A stretch of 19,504 bases of DNA from an uncultured Erythrobacteraceae bacterium (GTDB lineage: Bacteria > Pseudomonadota > Alphaproteobacteria > Sphingomonadales > Sphingomonadaceae), in NCBI GenBank assembly GCA_946482075.1, contig CAMLQG010000071.1, forward strand, positions 1 to 19,504. Reading direction: 5' to 3'. Position 1 is the stretch's first letter. Each line of letters starts with the position of its first letter. Both the position numbers and the translations under genes were made by a program. The notes beneath the pieces are model-generated. The model was given only the letters and a program-made list of their open reading frames with translations. It did not search any database and was not told the DNA's origin. Shown here piece by piece: positions 8,215 to 15,338 of this stretch.

Positions 8215-9167
8215 CCGATGCCGCTCCGTCCCCCGGCGATGCCCCTTCCGTGCAAGGCATGCGCTTTGTCCAAGGAGGGCAGTTCACCATGGGGTCGGAG
8301 CGGCACTATCCCGAAGAAGCGCCCGAACGCCGCGTCGCGGTCGACGGCTTCTGGATAGACGAGACGCCGGTGACCAACCGGCAGTTTGCCCGTTTCGTCG
8401 AGGAGACGGGCTATGTCACCTTTGCCGAGGAAGCGCCCGATCCGGCGGATTATCCGGGCATGCCGCCGGAAATGGCGCGGGCGGGTTCGCTGGTGTTCAC
8501 GCCGCCTGCCGCGATTTCCAATTATATGGACGTAACTCAGTGGTGGAGCTTCGTCTTCGGAGCGGATTGGCGTCATCCCCTGGGGCCGGGCAGCACGATC
8601 GAGCGGCTGGAGGATCACCCTGTGGTCCAGGTCGCTTATCGCGATGCGGAGGCCTATGCCGTCTGGGCGGACAAGGAGCTGCCGACCGAGGCGGAATGGG
8701 AATTCGCGGCGCGCGGCGGGCTCGACGGGCGCGCTTTTGCCTGGGGGGACGAATTGGCGCCGGGCGGGGCGATGCTGGCGAATTACTGGCAGGGGAGCTT
8801 CCCCGTCGCTAACTCCCTGCTCGACGGATGGGAACGCACGTCGCCCGTGCGGACCTATCCCGCCAACGGCCATGGTCTCTACGACATGATCGGCAATGTC
8901 TGGGAATGGACGCAGGACTGGTATGCCCAGAATATCGCGAATGCCGCGCCGAAGTGCTGCGTTCCGCAGAACCCGCGCGGCGCGGCGCTGGAACAGAGCT
9001 ACGATCCGGCGATGCCCGACATCCGCATCGGGCGCAAAGTGATCAAGGGCGGTTCCCATCTCTGTGCGGAGAACTATTGCCAGCGCTACCGCCCGGCCGC
9101 GCGCCATCCCGAGACGATCGACAGCTCGACCAGCCACATAGGCTTCCGCTGCATCCGGCACGTTTGA
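8211..9167 (+). CDS. Formylglycine-generating enzyme (sulfatase-modifying factor)
   Basis: This 318-aa protein of the FGE-sulfatase (SUMF1-like) family oxidises the sulfatase's active-site cysteine to formylglycine. Family stretches are GGQFTMGSE near the N-terminus, ETPVTNRQFARFV, LPTEAEWEFAARGG, GNVWEWT, and the C-terminal SHLCAENYCQRYRPAAR. C285 and C290 (C-x4-C) match the copper-binding/catalytic cysteine pair of aerobic FGEs, and HIGFR closes the fold. There is no signal peptide, so it works in the cytoplasm on the unfolded sulfatase before export. The start codon overlaps the sulfatase stop (ATGA), so translation is coupled; this is a dedicated partner. An EgtB- or ergothioneine-type function is less likely because both catalytic cysteines and the sulfatase neighbour are present. 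Confidence 0.93.
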   Translation: MTDAAPSPGDAPSVQGMRFVQGGQFTMGSERHYPEEAPERRVAVDGFWIDETPVTNRQFARFVEETGYVTFAEEAPDPADYPGMPPEMARAGSLVFTPPAAISNYMDVTQWWSFVFGADWRHPLGPGSTIERLEDHPVVQVAYRDAEAYAVWADKELPTEAEWEFAARGGLDGRAFAWGDELAPGGAMLANYWQGSFPVANSLLDGWERTSPVRTYPANGHGLYDMIGNVWEWTQDWYAQNIANAAPKCCVPQNPRGAALEQSYDPAMPDIRIGRKVIKGGSHLCAENYCQRYRPAARHPETIDSSTSHIGFRCIRHV

Positions 9168-9207
9168 GCTGCGGCAATCCGGCGCTTTGCAGGACTAAAC
9201 AAAAACT

Positions 9208-9222
9208 CTACTTGATTGATCG
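9208..9222. promoter_or_regulatory. Candidate Rrf2 operator, site 3 (weak)
   Basis: CTACTTGATTGATCG keeps the CTACT start and the AT-x-GAT core of the sites at 12787 and 13304, but ends TCG instead of TAG. It lies in the 158-bp gap before the small hydrolase gene, the only sizeable gap between the FGE gene and 9326, so it would be placed to control the hydrolase. No well-spaced -35/-10 pair could be assigned around it. Confidence 0.3.
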
Positions 9223-9325
9223 AGAATTCCCCACCACTGATCGCTTAGAAATTCCCTATCGGAACGATGGGAATATATTCGGCGCTGGCACAGGTGTCGC
9301 GTCGCTGAGATCAGGAGGTAGCGAA

Positions 9326-9985
9326 ATGGGCATTTCCGAAACCACCCTGCAGCAGAAGCCGCAGGTCCTGATCGTTCCCGGACTCAACAATAGTGGCCCG
9401 GCCCATTGGCAGACGATCTGGGAGCGCGAGCGCGCCGATTGCTCCCGTGTCGAACTCGGCATGTGGTCCAATCCGCACCGTAACACCTGGGTCAACAAGC
9501 TCAACGCGGCGATCGCCGCGGCGCGCGGTCCGGTGGTGCTCGTCGCCCATAGTCTCGGCTGCCATGCGGTCGCTTGGTGGAACGCCCTGGAGCAGCCGGG
9601 TCCCGAGAGCAAAGTCGTGGGCGCGCTGCTCGTGGCGCCACCCGAAGTGGAAGGATCGGATATCGATGAGCGCCTCCAGGCCTTCTCGCCCGTCGTCCGC
9701 CGGCGGTTCCCCTTCACCTCGATTCTCGCAGCCAGCCAGAACGATCCCTATGTCTGCTTCGGCCATGCGCGGCGGCTTGCGCGCATCTGGGGCAGCCGCC
9801 TCGTCGATGTCGGTTATCTGGGCCATATCAATGCGGATTCCGGAATAGCGGACTGGCCTTACGGCCGTTACCTGCTCGATCGGCTGACCGCCGCCGTCGC
9901 GCCTGCCCCGCTTCCGCTGATCCGCGGTGGCAATGCGGACATGCTTTCCGCCGCGACGGAACGTTCGCTCGACATCGGCCGCTGA
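9326..9985 (+). CDS. RBBP9/YdeN-like serine alpha/beta hydrolase
   Basis: This 219-aa cytoplasmic protein of the RBBP9/YdeN alpha/beta-hydrolase family begins, after a short tail, with VLIVPGLNNSGPAHW, the family's characteristic first strand and oxyanion loop. The likely triad is S76 in AHSLGC, D140 in SQNDPY and H167 in LGHIN. I chose ATG 9326 because AGGAGGT at 9313-9319 is an excellent ribosome site; the frame stays open upstream but that part overlaps the FGE gene. The gene stands alone between the FGE gene and a strong terminator, so it is probably a monocistronic unit. Its substrate is unknown; a link to sulfur rests on position and on the weak operator-like site at 9208. Unlike its neighbours it has normal Cys and Met content. 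Confidence 0.85.
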   Translation: MGISETTLQQKPQVLIVPGLNNSGPAHWQTIWERERADCSRVELGMWSNPHRNTWVNKLNAAIAAARGPVVLVAHSLGCHAVAWWNALEQPGPESKVVGALLVAPPEVEGSDIDERLQAFSPVVRRRFPFTSILAASQNDPYVCFGHARRLARIWGSRLVDVGYLGHINADSGIADWPYGRYLLDRLTAAVAPAPLPLIRGGNADMLSAATERSLDIGR

Positions 9986-10035
9986 CGATCTGCCGGGCGC
10001 GGCGTGCGGCGTAAGCCTGCGATGCGCCCATGATG

Positions 10036-10081
10036 GCGGCGGCCGGATCGATCGGCGAGTGGGCGTCCGGCCGCCGCTTTT
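10036..10081 (+). terminator. Rho-independent terminator after the hydrolase gene
   Basis: GCGGCGGCCGGA (10036-10047) pairs perfectly with TCCGGCCGCCGC (10066-10077) across an 18-nt loop, followed by TTTT (10078-10081). It lies between the convergent hydrolase and flippase genes, with the T-run on the plus strand, so it chiefly ends the hydrolase transcript. Confidence 0.8.
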
Positions 10082-10884
10082 CAGATGATCCCGGCGACGA
10101 ACACCACCAGCGCGGCGGCGGGAAGGAACAGGAACTGGGCCAGCATCGTGCCCACCACTCGACTCAGCGACAGCCACACGATCGTGCGGCGGAACATCGG
10201 CTCGCTGATTTCGCCCGCCACCACATCGTCGGTCATCACCGAAAGCTGCGGATCGATCAGCACGAAGAGCAGGATTGTCGCGAAGCCGTTCACCACGGCC
10301 GAGAGCTGCGATGCGGTGACGCGGAATTCCGGATAGAGATAGCCCGCATAGAGCGAGGCGACCACGCCCACCGTGAGCAGCGCCTGCGCGAGGATGTTGA
10401 GCAGGATCACCGAAAGCGACATCCCGCGGGGCTTCCGCAGATCCGCCACATGAGTCAGCCGCGGCGCCGTGCTCGTCCGCTTGAGATAGCCCAGGCCGCC
10501 TTTGGCGAAAGCGTGCATCACCAGCTTCGGGATCGAACGATGTTCCTGGAAATGGCTGATCGCGCTGCAGAACCAGCGCTGGGTGGTGGGAATCAGCAGC
10601 GTGCCCGCAATCGTCGCCACGGTGGCGGACAGCAGCACCATCCGGAAATCGCCGAGCAGGTGGTCGCCCGTTCCCGCCGCCAGCGCGTTCTCGATCCGCT
10701 TGGCCAGAAAAGGCGCGAGGAAGCTGTTCGATATGCGCGACAGCAGCACGAGCACGTTGAACAGTGCGAAGGAGACCGCGATCCGGCGCGTCCTGACGCC
10801 CGCGATCCGCGCGGCATAGGCAAGCGCGCCGATCAGATTGATGCTGAATGTCAGCAGGCAGATGACCGCCAGTTGCGTATCCAT
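10081..10884 (-). CDS. amj: Amj-type (DUF2837) lipid II flippase family protein
   Basis: This 267-aa polytopic inner membrane protein matches the Amj (alternate to MurJ, Bacillus YdaH) family as I remember it. It has an N-terminal MDTQLAVICLLTFSINLIGALAYAARIAGVRT-type segment (residues 1 to about 32), then VLLSRISNSFLAP and several further hydrophobic helices to a very hydrophobic end (FLFLPAAALVVFVAGII). Family members flip lipid-linked peptidoglycan precursor. I chose the ATG at 10884 because GGAAGGA lies just upstream on this strand; a longer frame to 10938 has no ribosome site. The gene is convergent with the hydrolase, divergent from the SLC13 gene, and unrelated to the sulfur genes. The family call comes from recalled sequence features, not a search. 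Confidence 0.75.
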   Translation of the reverse strand: MDTQLAVICLLTFSINLIGALAYAARIAGVRTRRIAVSFALFNVLVLLSRISNSFLAPFLAKRIENALAAGTGDHLLGDFRMVLLSATVATIAGTLLIPTTQRWFCSAISHFQEHRSIPKLVMHAFAKGGLGYLKRTSTAPRLTHVADLRKPRGMSLSVILLNILAQALLTVGVVASLYAGYLYPEFRVTASQLSAVVNGFATILLFVLIDPQLSVMTDDVVAGEISEPMFRRTIVWLSLSRVVGTMLAQFLFLPAAALVVFVAGII

Positions 10885-11009
10885 GCCGTTCCTTCCGTCG
10901 GCGCACTCATAGAGCGGCACCTGGCAAATCTCCATCATTTGAATCGGAAATTGCCGCCGGTGTCAAAGCAGGGCAAGGTAGGCCGCGTTGAACGCGTTCA
11001 GGATGCGCC

Positions 11010-12743
11010 ATGAATTTCGATCAATGGGCGATCATCGGCCTGCTCCTGGTGATGCTCGTCACCTACGCGTCGGAGCGGTTTCGCGTGGAACTGGTCGCGC
11101 TGACCGGGCTCGCGGCCGGGTTCGCCGCGGGACTGGTGCCGATCCAGAACGTCTTCGCCGGCTTCTCCAGCCCGGCGGTGATCACCGTCACCGAAGTGCT
11201 TCTCATCGTGTCCGCGCTTTCCGCGACCCGCGCGGTGGACAGCTTCGCACGGCGTATCGTGAGTCGGACCGGCAATGAGACGGTGATCCTCGCGATCCTG
11301 TGCTTCACCGGGGGCTTCGTCTCGGTGTTCATGAACAATATCGGCGCGCTCGCGCTGATGTTCCCCGTGGCGCTCTCGGTCTGTTCGCGGCTCGAGATTC
11401 CGCCGGGCCGCGTGCTGATGGCGCTGTCCTTCGCCACGCTGCTGGGTGGGACCTGCTCGCTCACGGGGACGCCTGCGAACCTCATCGTCAATGAATGGAT
11501 GGTGCAGGAGACCGGAGGCAGCTTCGCCTATTTCGAACTCGGCCTGCTGGGTGCGCCGGTGGCGCTGGCGGGGCTCGCCTGGATCATCTTCGCGTCGCCC
11601 CGGTTGTTCCGCGACATGAAAGTGCCGGAAGCGCCCGGCTTCGAAGCGGGGCCGAGCGAGTTCCTCGCGGAAGCGTTCGTGTCGGCTGGCTCGCCGCTCG
11701 TCGGCTTGCACCTCGGGGAAGTGCAGGAACGCCACGATCTTCGGATCCATAGCGTGATCCGCCATGGCGCTCACGTCTTCGCCCGGCGCGGCGACATCGT
11801 CCTCGCATCCGGCGACGTCCTGCTGATCGAAGCGTCGCTCGCCCGGTTCGACAGCGCGCATGGCGAAGGGCTTGTCGCCGATCTTGGCAAGGAAGCGCCC
11901 TCGGCCGAGCGGATCGAAGTGGTAGCGATGCCGGAAAGCCTGCTGATCGGATCGCGCGTGGGCGATGTCCTGGTGTTCATGGAACGAGCCGTGCAGGTGG
12001 TCGGCCTCGCCAGCCGTCGGCGCCGGATAGAGGGCCGGTTCGAGGATATCCAGATCGGCATGGGCGACGTGCTGATCCTGTCGGGCGACCGGGGCGCGTT
12101 GCGTGAAGCCGCCGCCGATTGCGGCGTCCTGCCGCTTTCGTCGCGCCGGCCGCCGCTGCTCAACGCGCGTGCCGGAGCGAGCGTCGCGATCTTCGGCGCG
12201 GGCGTGCTGTTGACTGCCTTGGGCCTGCTGCCGCCGGAACTCGCCTTCGGCGCGGTCGTGATCGCGATGATGATGGTGGGCGGGCTCAATCTCCGCTCCG
12301 CCCTGCAGGATGTGAACTGGACGATCGTGATCCTGCTCGCCTGCATGATCCCGCTGGGCATGGCGGTGGAGGAAACGGGAGCCGCGCGGGTGATCGCCGA
12401 TGCGATCGCAGAGCGCCTGCCCTTCACCGACCGATGGGGCGTGACCGTGCTGATGCTGCTGATCGCGGTCACGATCACGCCGTTCATCGACAATGTGTCG
12501 ACCGCTGTCGTGCTGAGCCCGATCGCGGTCGGCGTCGCCTCGCGCACCGGCGTGCCGGTCGATACTTTGCTGATGGCCGTCGCGGTGGGCGCGTCGCTCG
12601 ATTTCCTCACTCCATTCGGCCATCACAACAACACCGTCGTGATGGGTGTGGGAAGCTATCGCTTTCTCGATTTCCCCAGGCTGGGCGCGCCGCTGCTTGC
12701 GATCTGTGTCGCGGTGGCGATTCTGGTGCTCGCTTGGCTCTGA
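11010..12743 (+). CDS. SLC13-family permease with two RCK/TrkA-C domains (candidate sulfate transporter)
   Basis: This 577-aa inner membrane protein has two blocks of hydrophobic helices (about 1-196 and 385-577) separated by a soluble region at about 197-385 that contains two RCK-C-like modules (each ending in patterns such as GDVLLIEA and GDVLILSG). The first block carries GTPANLIVN at 153-161, a hallmark loop of SLC13/DASS transporters, mirrored by LTPFGHHNNTVVM in the second. This layout is that of the SAC1/SLT-type anion transporters, several of which carry sulfate; dicarboxylates or other anions are possible. A purine-rich AGGA lies 6 nt before the ATG. The gene is divergent from the flippase gene and followed after 78 bp by the Rrf2 gene. 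Being next to the sulfate ABC importer favours sulfate, but this is inference. Confidence 0.85.
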   Translation: MNFDQWAIIGLLLVMLVTYASERFRVELVALTGLAAGFAAGLVPIQNVFAGFSSPAVITVTEVLLIVSALSATRAVDSFARRIVSRTGNETVILAILCFTGGFVSVFMNNIGALALMFPVALSVCSRLEIPPGRVLMALSFATLLGGTCSLTGTPANLIVNEWMVQETGGSFAYFELGLLGAPVALAGLAWIIFASPRLFRDMKVPEAPGFEAGPSEFLAEAFVSAGSPLVGLHLGEVQERHDLRIHSVIRHGAHVFARRGDIVLASGDVLLIEASLARFDSAHGEGLVADLGKEAPSAERIEVVAMPESLLIGSRVGDVLVFMERAVQVVGLASRRRRIEGRFEDIQIGMGDVLILSGDRGALREAAADCGVLPLSSRRPPLLNARAGASVAIFGAGVLLTALGLLPPELAFGAVVIAMMMVGGLNLRSALQDVNWTIVILLACMIPLGMAVEETGAARVIADAIAERLPFTDRWGVTVLMLLIAVTITPFIDNVSTAVVLSPIAVGVASRTGVPVDTLLMAVAVGASLDFLTPFGHHNNTVVMGVGSYRFLDFPRLGAPLLAICVAVAILVLAWL

Positions 12744-12786
12744 TCCGCGTCGCGGCTTGCAAAAATTTGTTCTTCGGCGTAAATGC

Positions 12787-12801
12787 CTACTTTATAGATA
12801 G
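12787..12801. promoter_or_regulatory. Candidate Rrf2 operator, site 2 (upstream of the Rrf2 gene)
   Basis: CTACTTTATAGATAG lies 20 bp before the Rrf2 start codon. It shares 13 of 15 positions with the site before sbp and has partial two-fold symmetry (CTA...TAG). It contains a TATAGA that could be the -10 element, with a poor TTCTTC 17 bp upstream. Binding here would repress the regulator's own gene. Confidence 0.55.
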
Positions 12802-12821
12802 GGGAAATTGAGAACGTCATC

Positions 12822-13277
12822 ATGATCTCGAACAAGGCCAAATATGCCTTCCGGGCGCTGCTGGCGATTGCCGCCGCGCCGGCTGGTGAATCGATGACCA
12901 GCGCTGAGATTTCGCGCCGGCACGCCATCCCGCACAAGTTCCTCGAACAGATCCTGCTCGATCTGAAGAAGGCCGGCATCCTGGAGAGCCGGCGCGGGAA
13001 AAGTGGCGGATATGTGATGCTTCGGCCGGCAGATACGGTCAGTTTTGGCGAAGTCCTGCGCTTGTTCGACGGGGCGATCGCACCGCTTCCCTGCCTGTCG
13101 CGGCAGTTCTATCGCCGCTGCGAGGATTGCGACAGCGAAGCCCATTGCGTCATCCGCTACGAGTTCGGCCGGGCCTTCAACGCTACTCGCCAGATGCTCG
13201 ATTCCCGGACGATCGCGGATGCCCTGCGCGAGAATGCGCAGCCCGAAATTCGGCCGGATGAGCGAAGGGCAGGCTAG
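12822..13277 (+). CDS. Rrf2-family transcriptional regulator with a four-cysteine cluster
   Basis: This 151-aa regulator has an N-terminal winged helix (residues 1 to about 80). Typical Rrf2 features include KAKYAFRALLAIA, the recognition-helix region IPHKFLEQILLDLKKAG, and the wing ESRRGKSGGY. Cysteines C91, C100, C103 and C109 follow (C-x8-C-x2-C-x5-C), where IscR and NsrR carry the three cysteines that bind an Fe-S cluster. This arrangement could hold an Fe-S cluster or zinc, or sense thiols; the sequence does not decide. The gene sits between two sulfate transport units and has a candidate operator just upstream and another before sbp, so a role like CymR (sulfur/cysteine control) is inferred. 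Upstream bases give only a weak ribosome site (TTGAGAA). It is unlikely to be IscR itself, since no isc/suf genes are nearby and the spacing differs. Confidence 0.88.
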   Translation: MISNKAKYAFRALLAIAAAPAGESMTSAEISRRHAIPHKFLEQILLDLKKAGILESRRGKSGGYVMLRPADTVSFGEVLRLFDGAIAPLPCLSRQFYRRCEDCDSEAHCVIRYEFGRAFNATRQMLDSRTIADALRENAQPEIRPDERRAG

Positions 13278-13303
13278 GCTCCCGCAAATCCCACTTGCAA
13301 TCC

Positions 13304-13318
13304 CTACTGAATAGATAG
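13304..13318. promoter_or_regulatory. Candidate Rrf2 operator, site 4 (upstream of sbp)
   Basis: CTACTGAATAGATAG matches the site at 12787 in 13 of 15 positions. TTGCAA at 13295-13300 and TATAAC at 13322-13327 flank it and may be -35 and -10 elements, though 21 bp apart, longer than usual. The site would then lie between them, a normal place for a repressor. It controls, by position, the sbp-cysT-cysW-cysA-yezD-like operon. Confidence 0.6.
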
Positions 13319-13328
13319 ACATATAACG

Positions 13329-13380
13329 CTGCGCCAGGGGGCGTCGTTCCCGCTATCGGGAATGAGCCGTCTTGGCGCAG
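13329..13380 (+). promoter_or_regulatory. Nested hairpin in the sbp leader
   Basis: CTGCGCCA (13329-13336) pairs with TGGCGCAG (13373-13380), enclosing a second perfect stem, TTCCCG (13347-13352) with CGGGAA (13357-13362), around a CTAT loop. The outer stem's right arm takes in the first two bases of the sbp ribosome site AGGAG (13379-13383), so folding could hinder translation. If transcription starts from TATAAC (13322-13327), the left arm may not be fully transcribed; this must be mapped. Rfam lists an alphaproteobacterial sul1 RNA that I recall as lying upstream of sulfate transporter genes; I cannot confirm a match. Confidence 0.4.
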
Positions 13381-13391
13381 GAGATATGCGA

Positions 13392-14441
13392 ATGGTTCAG
13401 GTTGGAAGACGCCGCACCTTGCGGCTGGCCGCCGCCGCCGCGCTCAGCATCACCCTGCTAGGGGCATGCTCCGGTGGAAAATCCTCGAACGACGGCAAGG
13501 GGCCCGTCGAGCTGCTCAACGTGTCCTATGATCCGACGCGGGAGCTGTACGAGGCGATCAATCCCAAGTTCATCGCGAAGTGGAAGGCCGATGCCGGCCA
13601 GGACCTGACGATCAACATGAGCCATGGCGGCTCCGGCAAGCAGGCGCGCGCCGTGATCGACGGGCTGGACGCCGATGTCGCCACGCTGGCGCTCGCCTAT
13701 GATATCGACGAGATCGCGAGCAAGGCGAAGGCGGCGCCCGCCGAATGGCAGAAGCGCCTGCCCCACAACAGCTCGCCCTATACTTCCACGATCGTGTTCC
13801 TCGTCCGCAAGGGCAATCCGAAGGGAATCAAGGACTGGGCGGATCTGGTGAAGCCCGGCATCGCGGTCATCACGCCCAATCCCAAGACGAGCGGTGGCGC
13901 GCGCTGGAACTTCCTTGCCGCCTGGGCCTATGCTCATGACAAGTTCGGCAGCGATGCCGCGGCGGAGGATTTCGTCCGCAAGCTCTACGGCAATGTCCCC
14001 GTGCTCGACAGCGGCGCGCGCGGATCCACTACTACATTTGTGGAACGCCAGATCGGCGATGTGCTGCTCGCCTGGGAGAACGAGGCCTTCCTCGCGCAGA
14101 AGGAATTGGGCGCAGGCAAGTTCGAGATCGTGGCGCCGTCCGTCTCGATCCTGGCGGAACCGCCGGTGACGGTGCTGGATACGAATGCCAAGCGCCATGG
14201 GACGGAGAAAGTCGCCCAGGCCTATCTCGAATATCTCTACACGCCCGAAGCGCAGGAGATCATCGCCCGGAATTACTACCGCCCGATCGACGAGACGGTG
14301 GCGGCGAAATATGCCGCCAATTTTCCCAGGATCAATCTGGTGACGATCGACGGCGCCTTCGGCGGCTGGCAGGCGGCGCAGAAGAAGTTCTTCGCCGATG
14401 GTGGGCTGTTCGACAAGATTTTCGCGCAGGCCAAGAAGTAG
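13392..14441 (+). CDS. sbp: Sulfate ABC transporter substrate-binding protein, lipoprotein type
   Basis: This 349-aa periplasmic binding protein for sulfate (or thiosulfate) feeds the permease encoded just downstream. Family stretches are [17 protein letters not shown] at the start of the mature part, [29 protein letters not shown] residues (here [13 protein letters not shown]) and ENEAFLAQ. The signal is basic (RRRTLR), then hydrophobic, and ends LLGAC, a good lipobox with C26, so the protein is probably membrane-anchored rather than free as in enteric Sbp/CysP. I chose ATG 13392 because AGGAG (13379-13383) is 8 nt away; ATGs at 13362 and 13386 are in frame but badly placed. Beyond C26 the mature chain has one methionine and no further cysteine, a sulfur-poor make-up. 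Expression is likely controlled by the site at 13304 and perhaps the leader hairpin. Confidence 0.93.
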   Translation: MVQVGRRRTLRLAAAAALSITLLGACSGGKSSNDGKGPVELLNVSYDPTRELYEAINPKFIAKWKADAGQDLTINMSHGGSGKQARAVIDGLDADVATLALAYDIDEIASKAKAAPAEWQKRLPHNSSPYTSTIVFLVRKGNPKGIKDWADLVKPGIAVITPNPKTSGGARWNFLAAWAYAHDKFGSDAAAEDFVRKLYGNVPVLDSGARGSTTTFVERQIGDVLLAWENEAFLAQKELGAGKFEIVAPSVSILAEPPVTVLDTNAKRHGTEKVAQAYLEYLYTPEAQEIIARNYYRPIDETVAAKYAANFPRINLVTIDGAFGGWQAAQKKFFADGGLFDKIFAQAKK

Positions 14442-14447
14442 CCCGCC

Positions 14448-15338
14448 GTGGAGATCGCGTTGAGCAATCCTCTGCAGATGGCAGCTGCCCCGGAGACGCG
14501 AATCCCGCGTAGCCGTCGGAAGAACCGTTCGGTCATTCCCGGCTTCGGGCTGACGATGGGCTTTTCGCTCGTCTGGCTGTCGCTGGTCGTGCTGCTTCCC
14601 TTGAGCGCGCTGTTCATCCGCGCGGCCGGCATGGGGATTTCCGATTTCCTCTCGGTCGGCTTCTCGCCGCGCGCGGTCGCCGCCTATGAGGTGAGCTTCG
14701 GCACGGCGATCGGCGCGGCACTGTTCAATGCGGTGTTCGGCCTGCTCACCGCCTGGGTGCTCGTGCGCTACGACTTTCCGGGCAAGCGCCTGGTCAATGC
14801 ACTGGTCGACCTGCCTTTCGCGCTCCCCACGGCGGTGGCCGGCATCGCGCTCACCGCGATCTACGCGCCCAATGGCTGGATGGGGCAGCTGCTCGAACCG
14901 CTGGGCTTCAAGGTGGCCTACACTCCGCTCGGCATCACCGTCGCGCTCGTCTTCGTCAGCCTGCCTTTCGTCGTCCGTTCGGTCGAACCCGTGCTCGATG
15001 ATCTGAGCGCGGAAGTGGAGGAAGCCGCACTCTCGCTCGGCGCGCGGCCCTGGCAGGTCTTCCTGCGGGTCATCCTGCCGGCGATCCTGCCCGCGCTGCT
15101 TACCGGATTCGCGCTCGCTTTCGCACGCAGCGTGGGCGAGTACGGCTCGGTCATCTTCATCGCCGGCAACATGCCCTTCAAGTCCGAGATCGCGCCGCTG
15201 CTGATCGTGACGCAGCTGGAGCAGTACGACTACGCCGCCGCGACCGCGATCGCGACGGTGATGTTGCTTTTCTCCTTCGTCCTGCTGCTGGCGATCAATC
15301 TGATCCAGGCGTGGAGCCGGCGCAGGATGGCGCGATGA
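14448..15338 (+). CDS. cysT: Sulfate ABC transporter permease CysT (CysU)
   Basis: This 296-aa inner membrane permease subunit forms the sulfate channel with CysW. About six transmembrane helices follow a basic N-terminal tail. The EAA-type loop for contact with CysA is at [21 protein letters not shown], and [16 protein letters not shown] and [24 protein letters not shown] are characteristic of CysT. The start is uncertain: GTG 14448 is the first available and lies 6 nt after the sbp stop; TTG 14460 has GGAG 6 nt upstream and may be the true one; ATG 14478 has no ribosome site. It overlaps cysW by 4 bp (ATGA). Confidence 0.93.
   Translation: MEIALSNPLQMAAAPETRIPRSRRKNRSVIPGFGLTMGFSLVWLSLVVLLPLSALFIRAAGMGISDFLSVGFSPRAVAAYEVSFGTAIGAALFNAVFGLLTAWVLVRYDFPGKRLVNALVDLPFALPTAVAGIALTAIYAPNGWMGQLLEPLGFKVAYTPLGITVALVFVSLPFVVRSVEPVLDDLSAEVEEAALSLGARPWQVFLRVILPAILPALLTGFALAFARSVGEYGSVIFIAGNMPFKSEIAPLLIVTQLEQYDYAAATAIATVMLLFSFVLLLAINLIQAWSRRRMAR

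Noticed and set aside
8828..9325. Longer start for the serine hydrolase
   Set aside because: The upstream part overlaps the FGE gene in another frame and reads as shadow; AGGAGGT at 9313-9319 fixes the start at 9326.
10030..11013. Plus-strand frame of 327 codons opposite the flippase gene
   Set aside because: It is rich in Arg, His, Gln and Asp with no hydrophobic core, while the minus-strand frame is a coherent membrane protein with a good ribosome site.
13319..13391. SAM-II riboswitch before sbp
   Set aside because: I see none of the A-rich pseudoknot linker expected of SAM-II; the region is only a nested hairpin.
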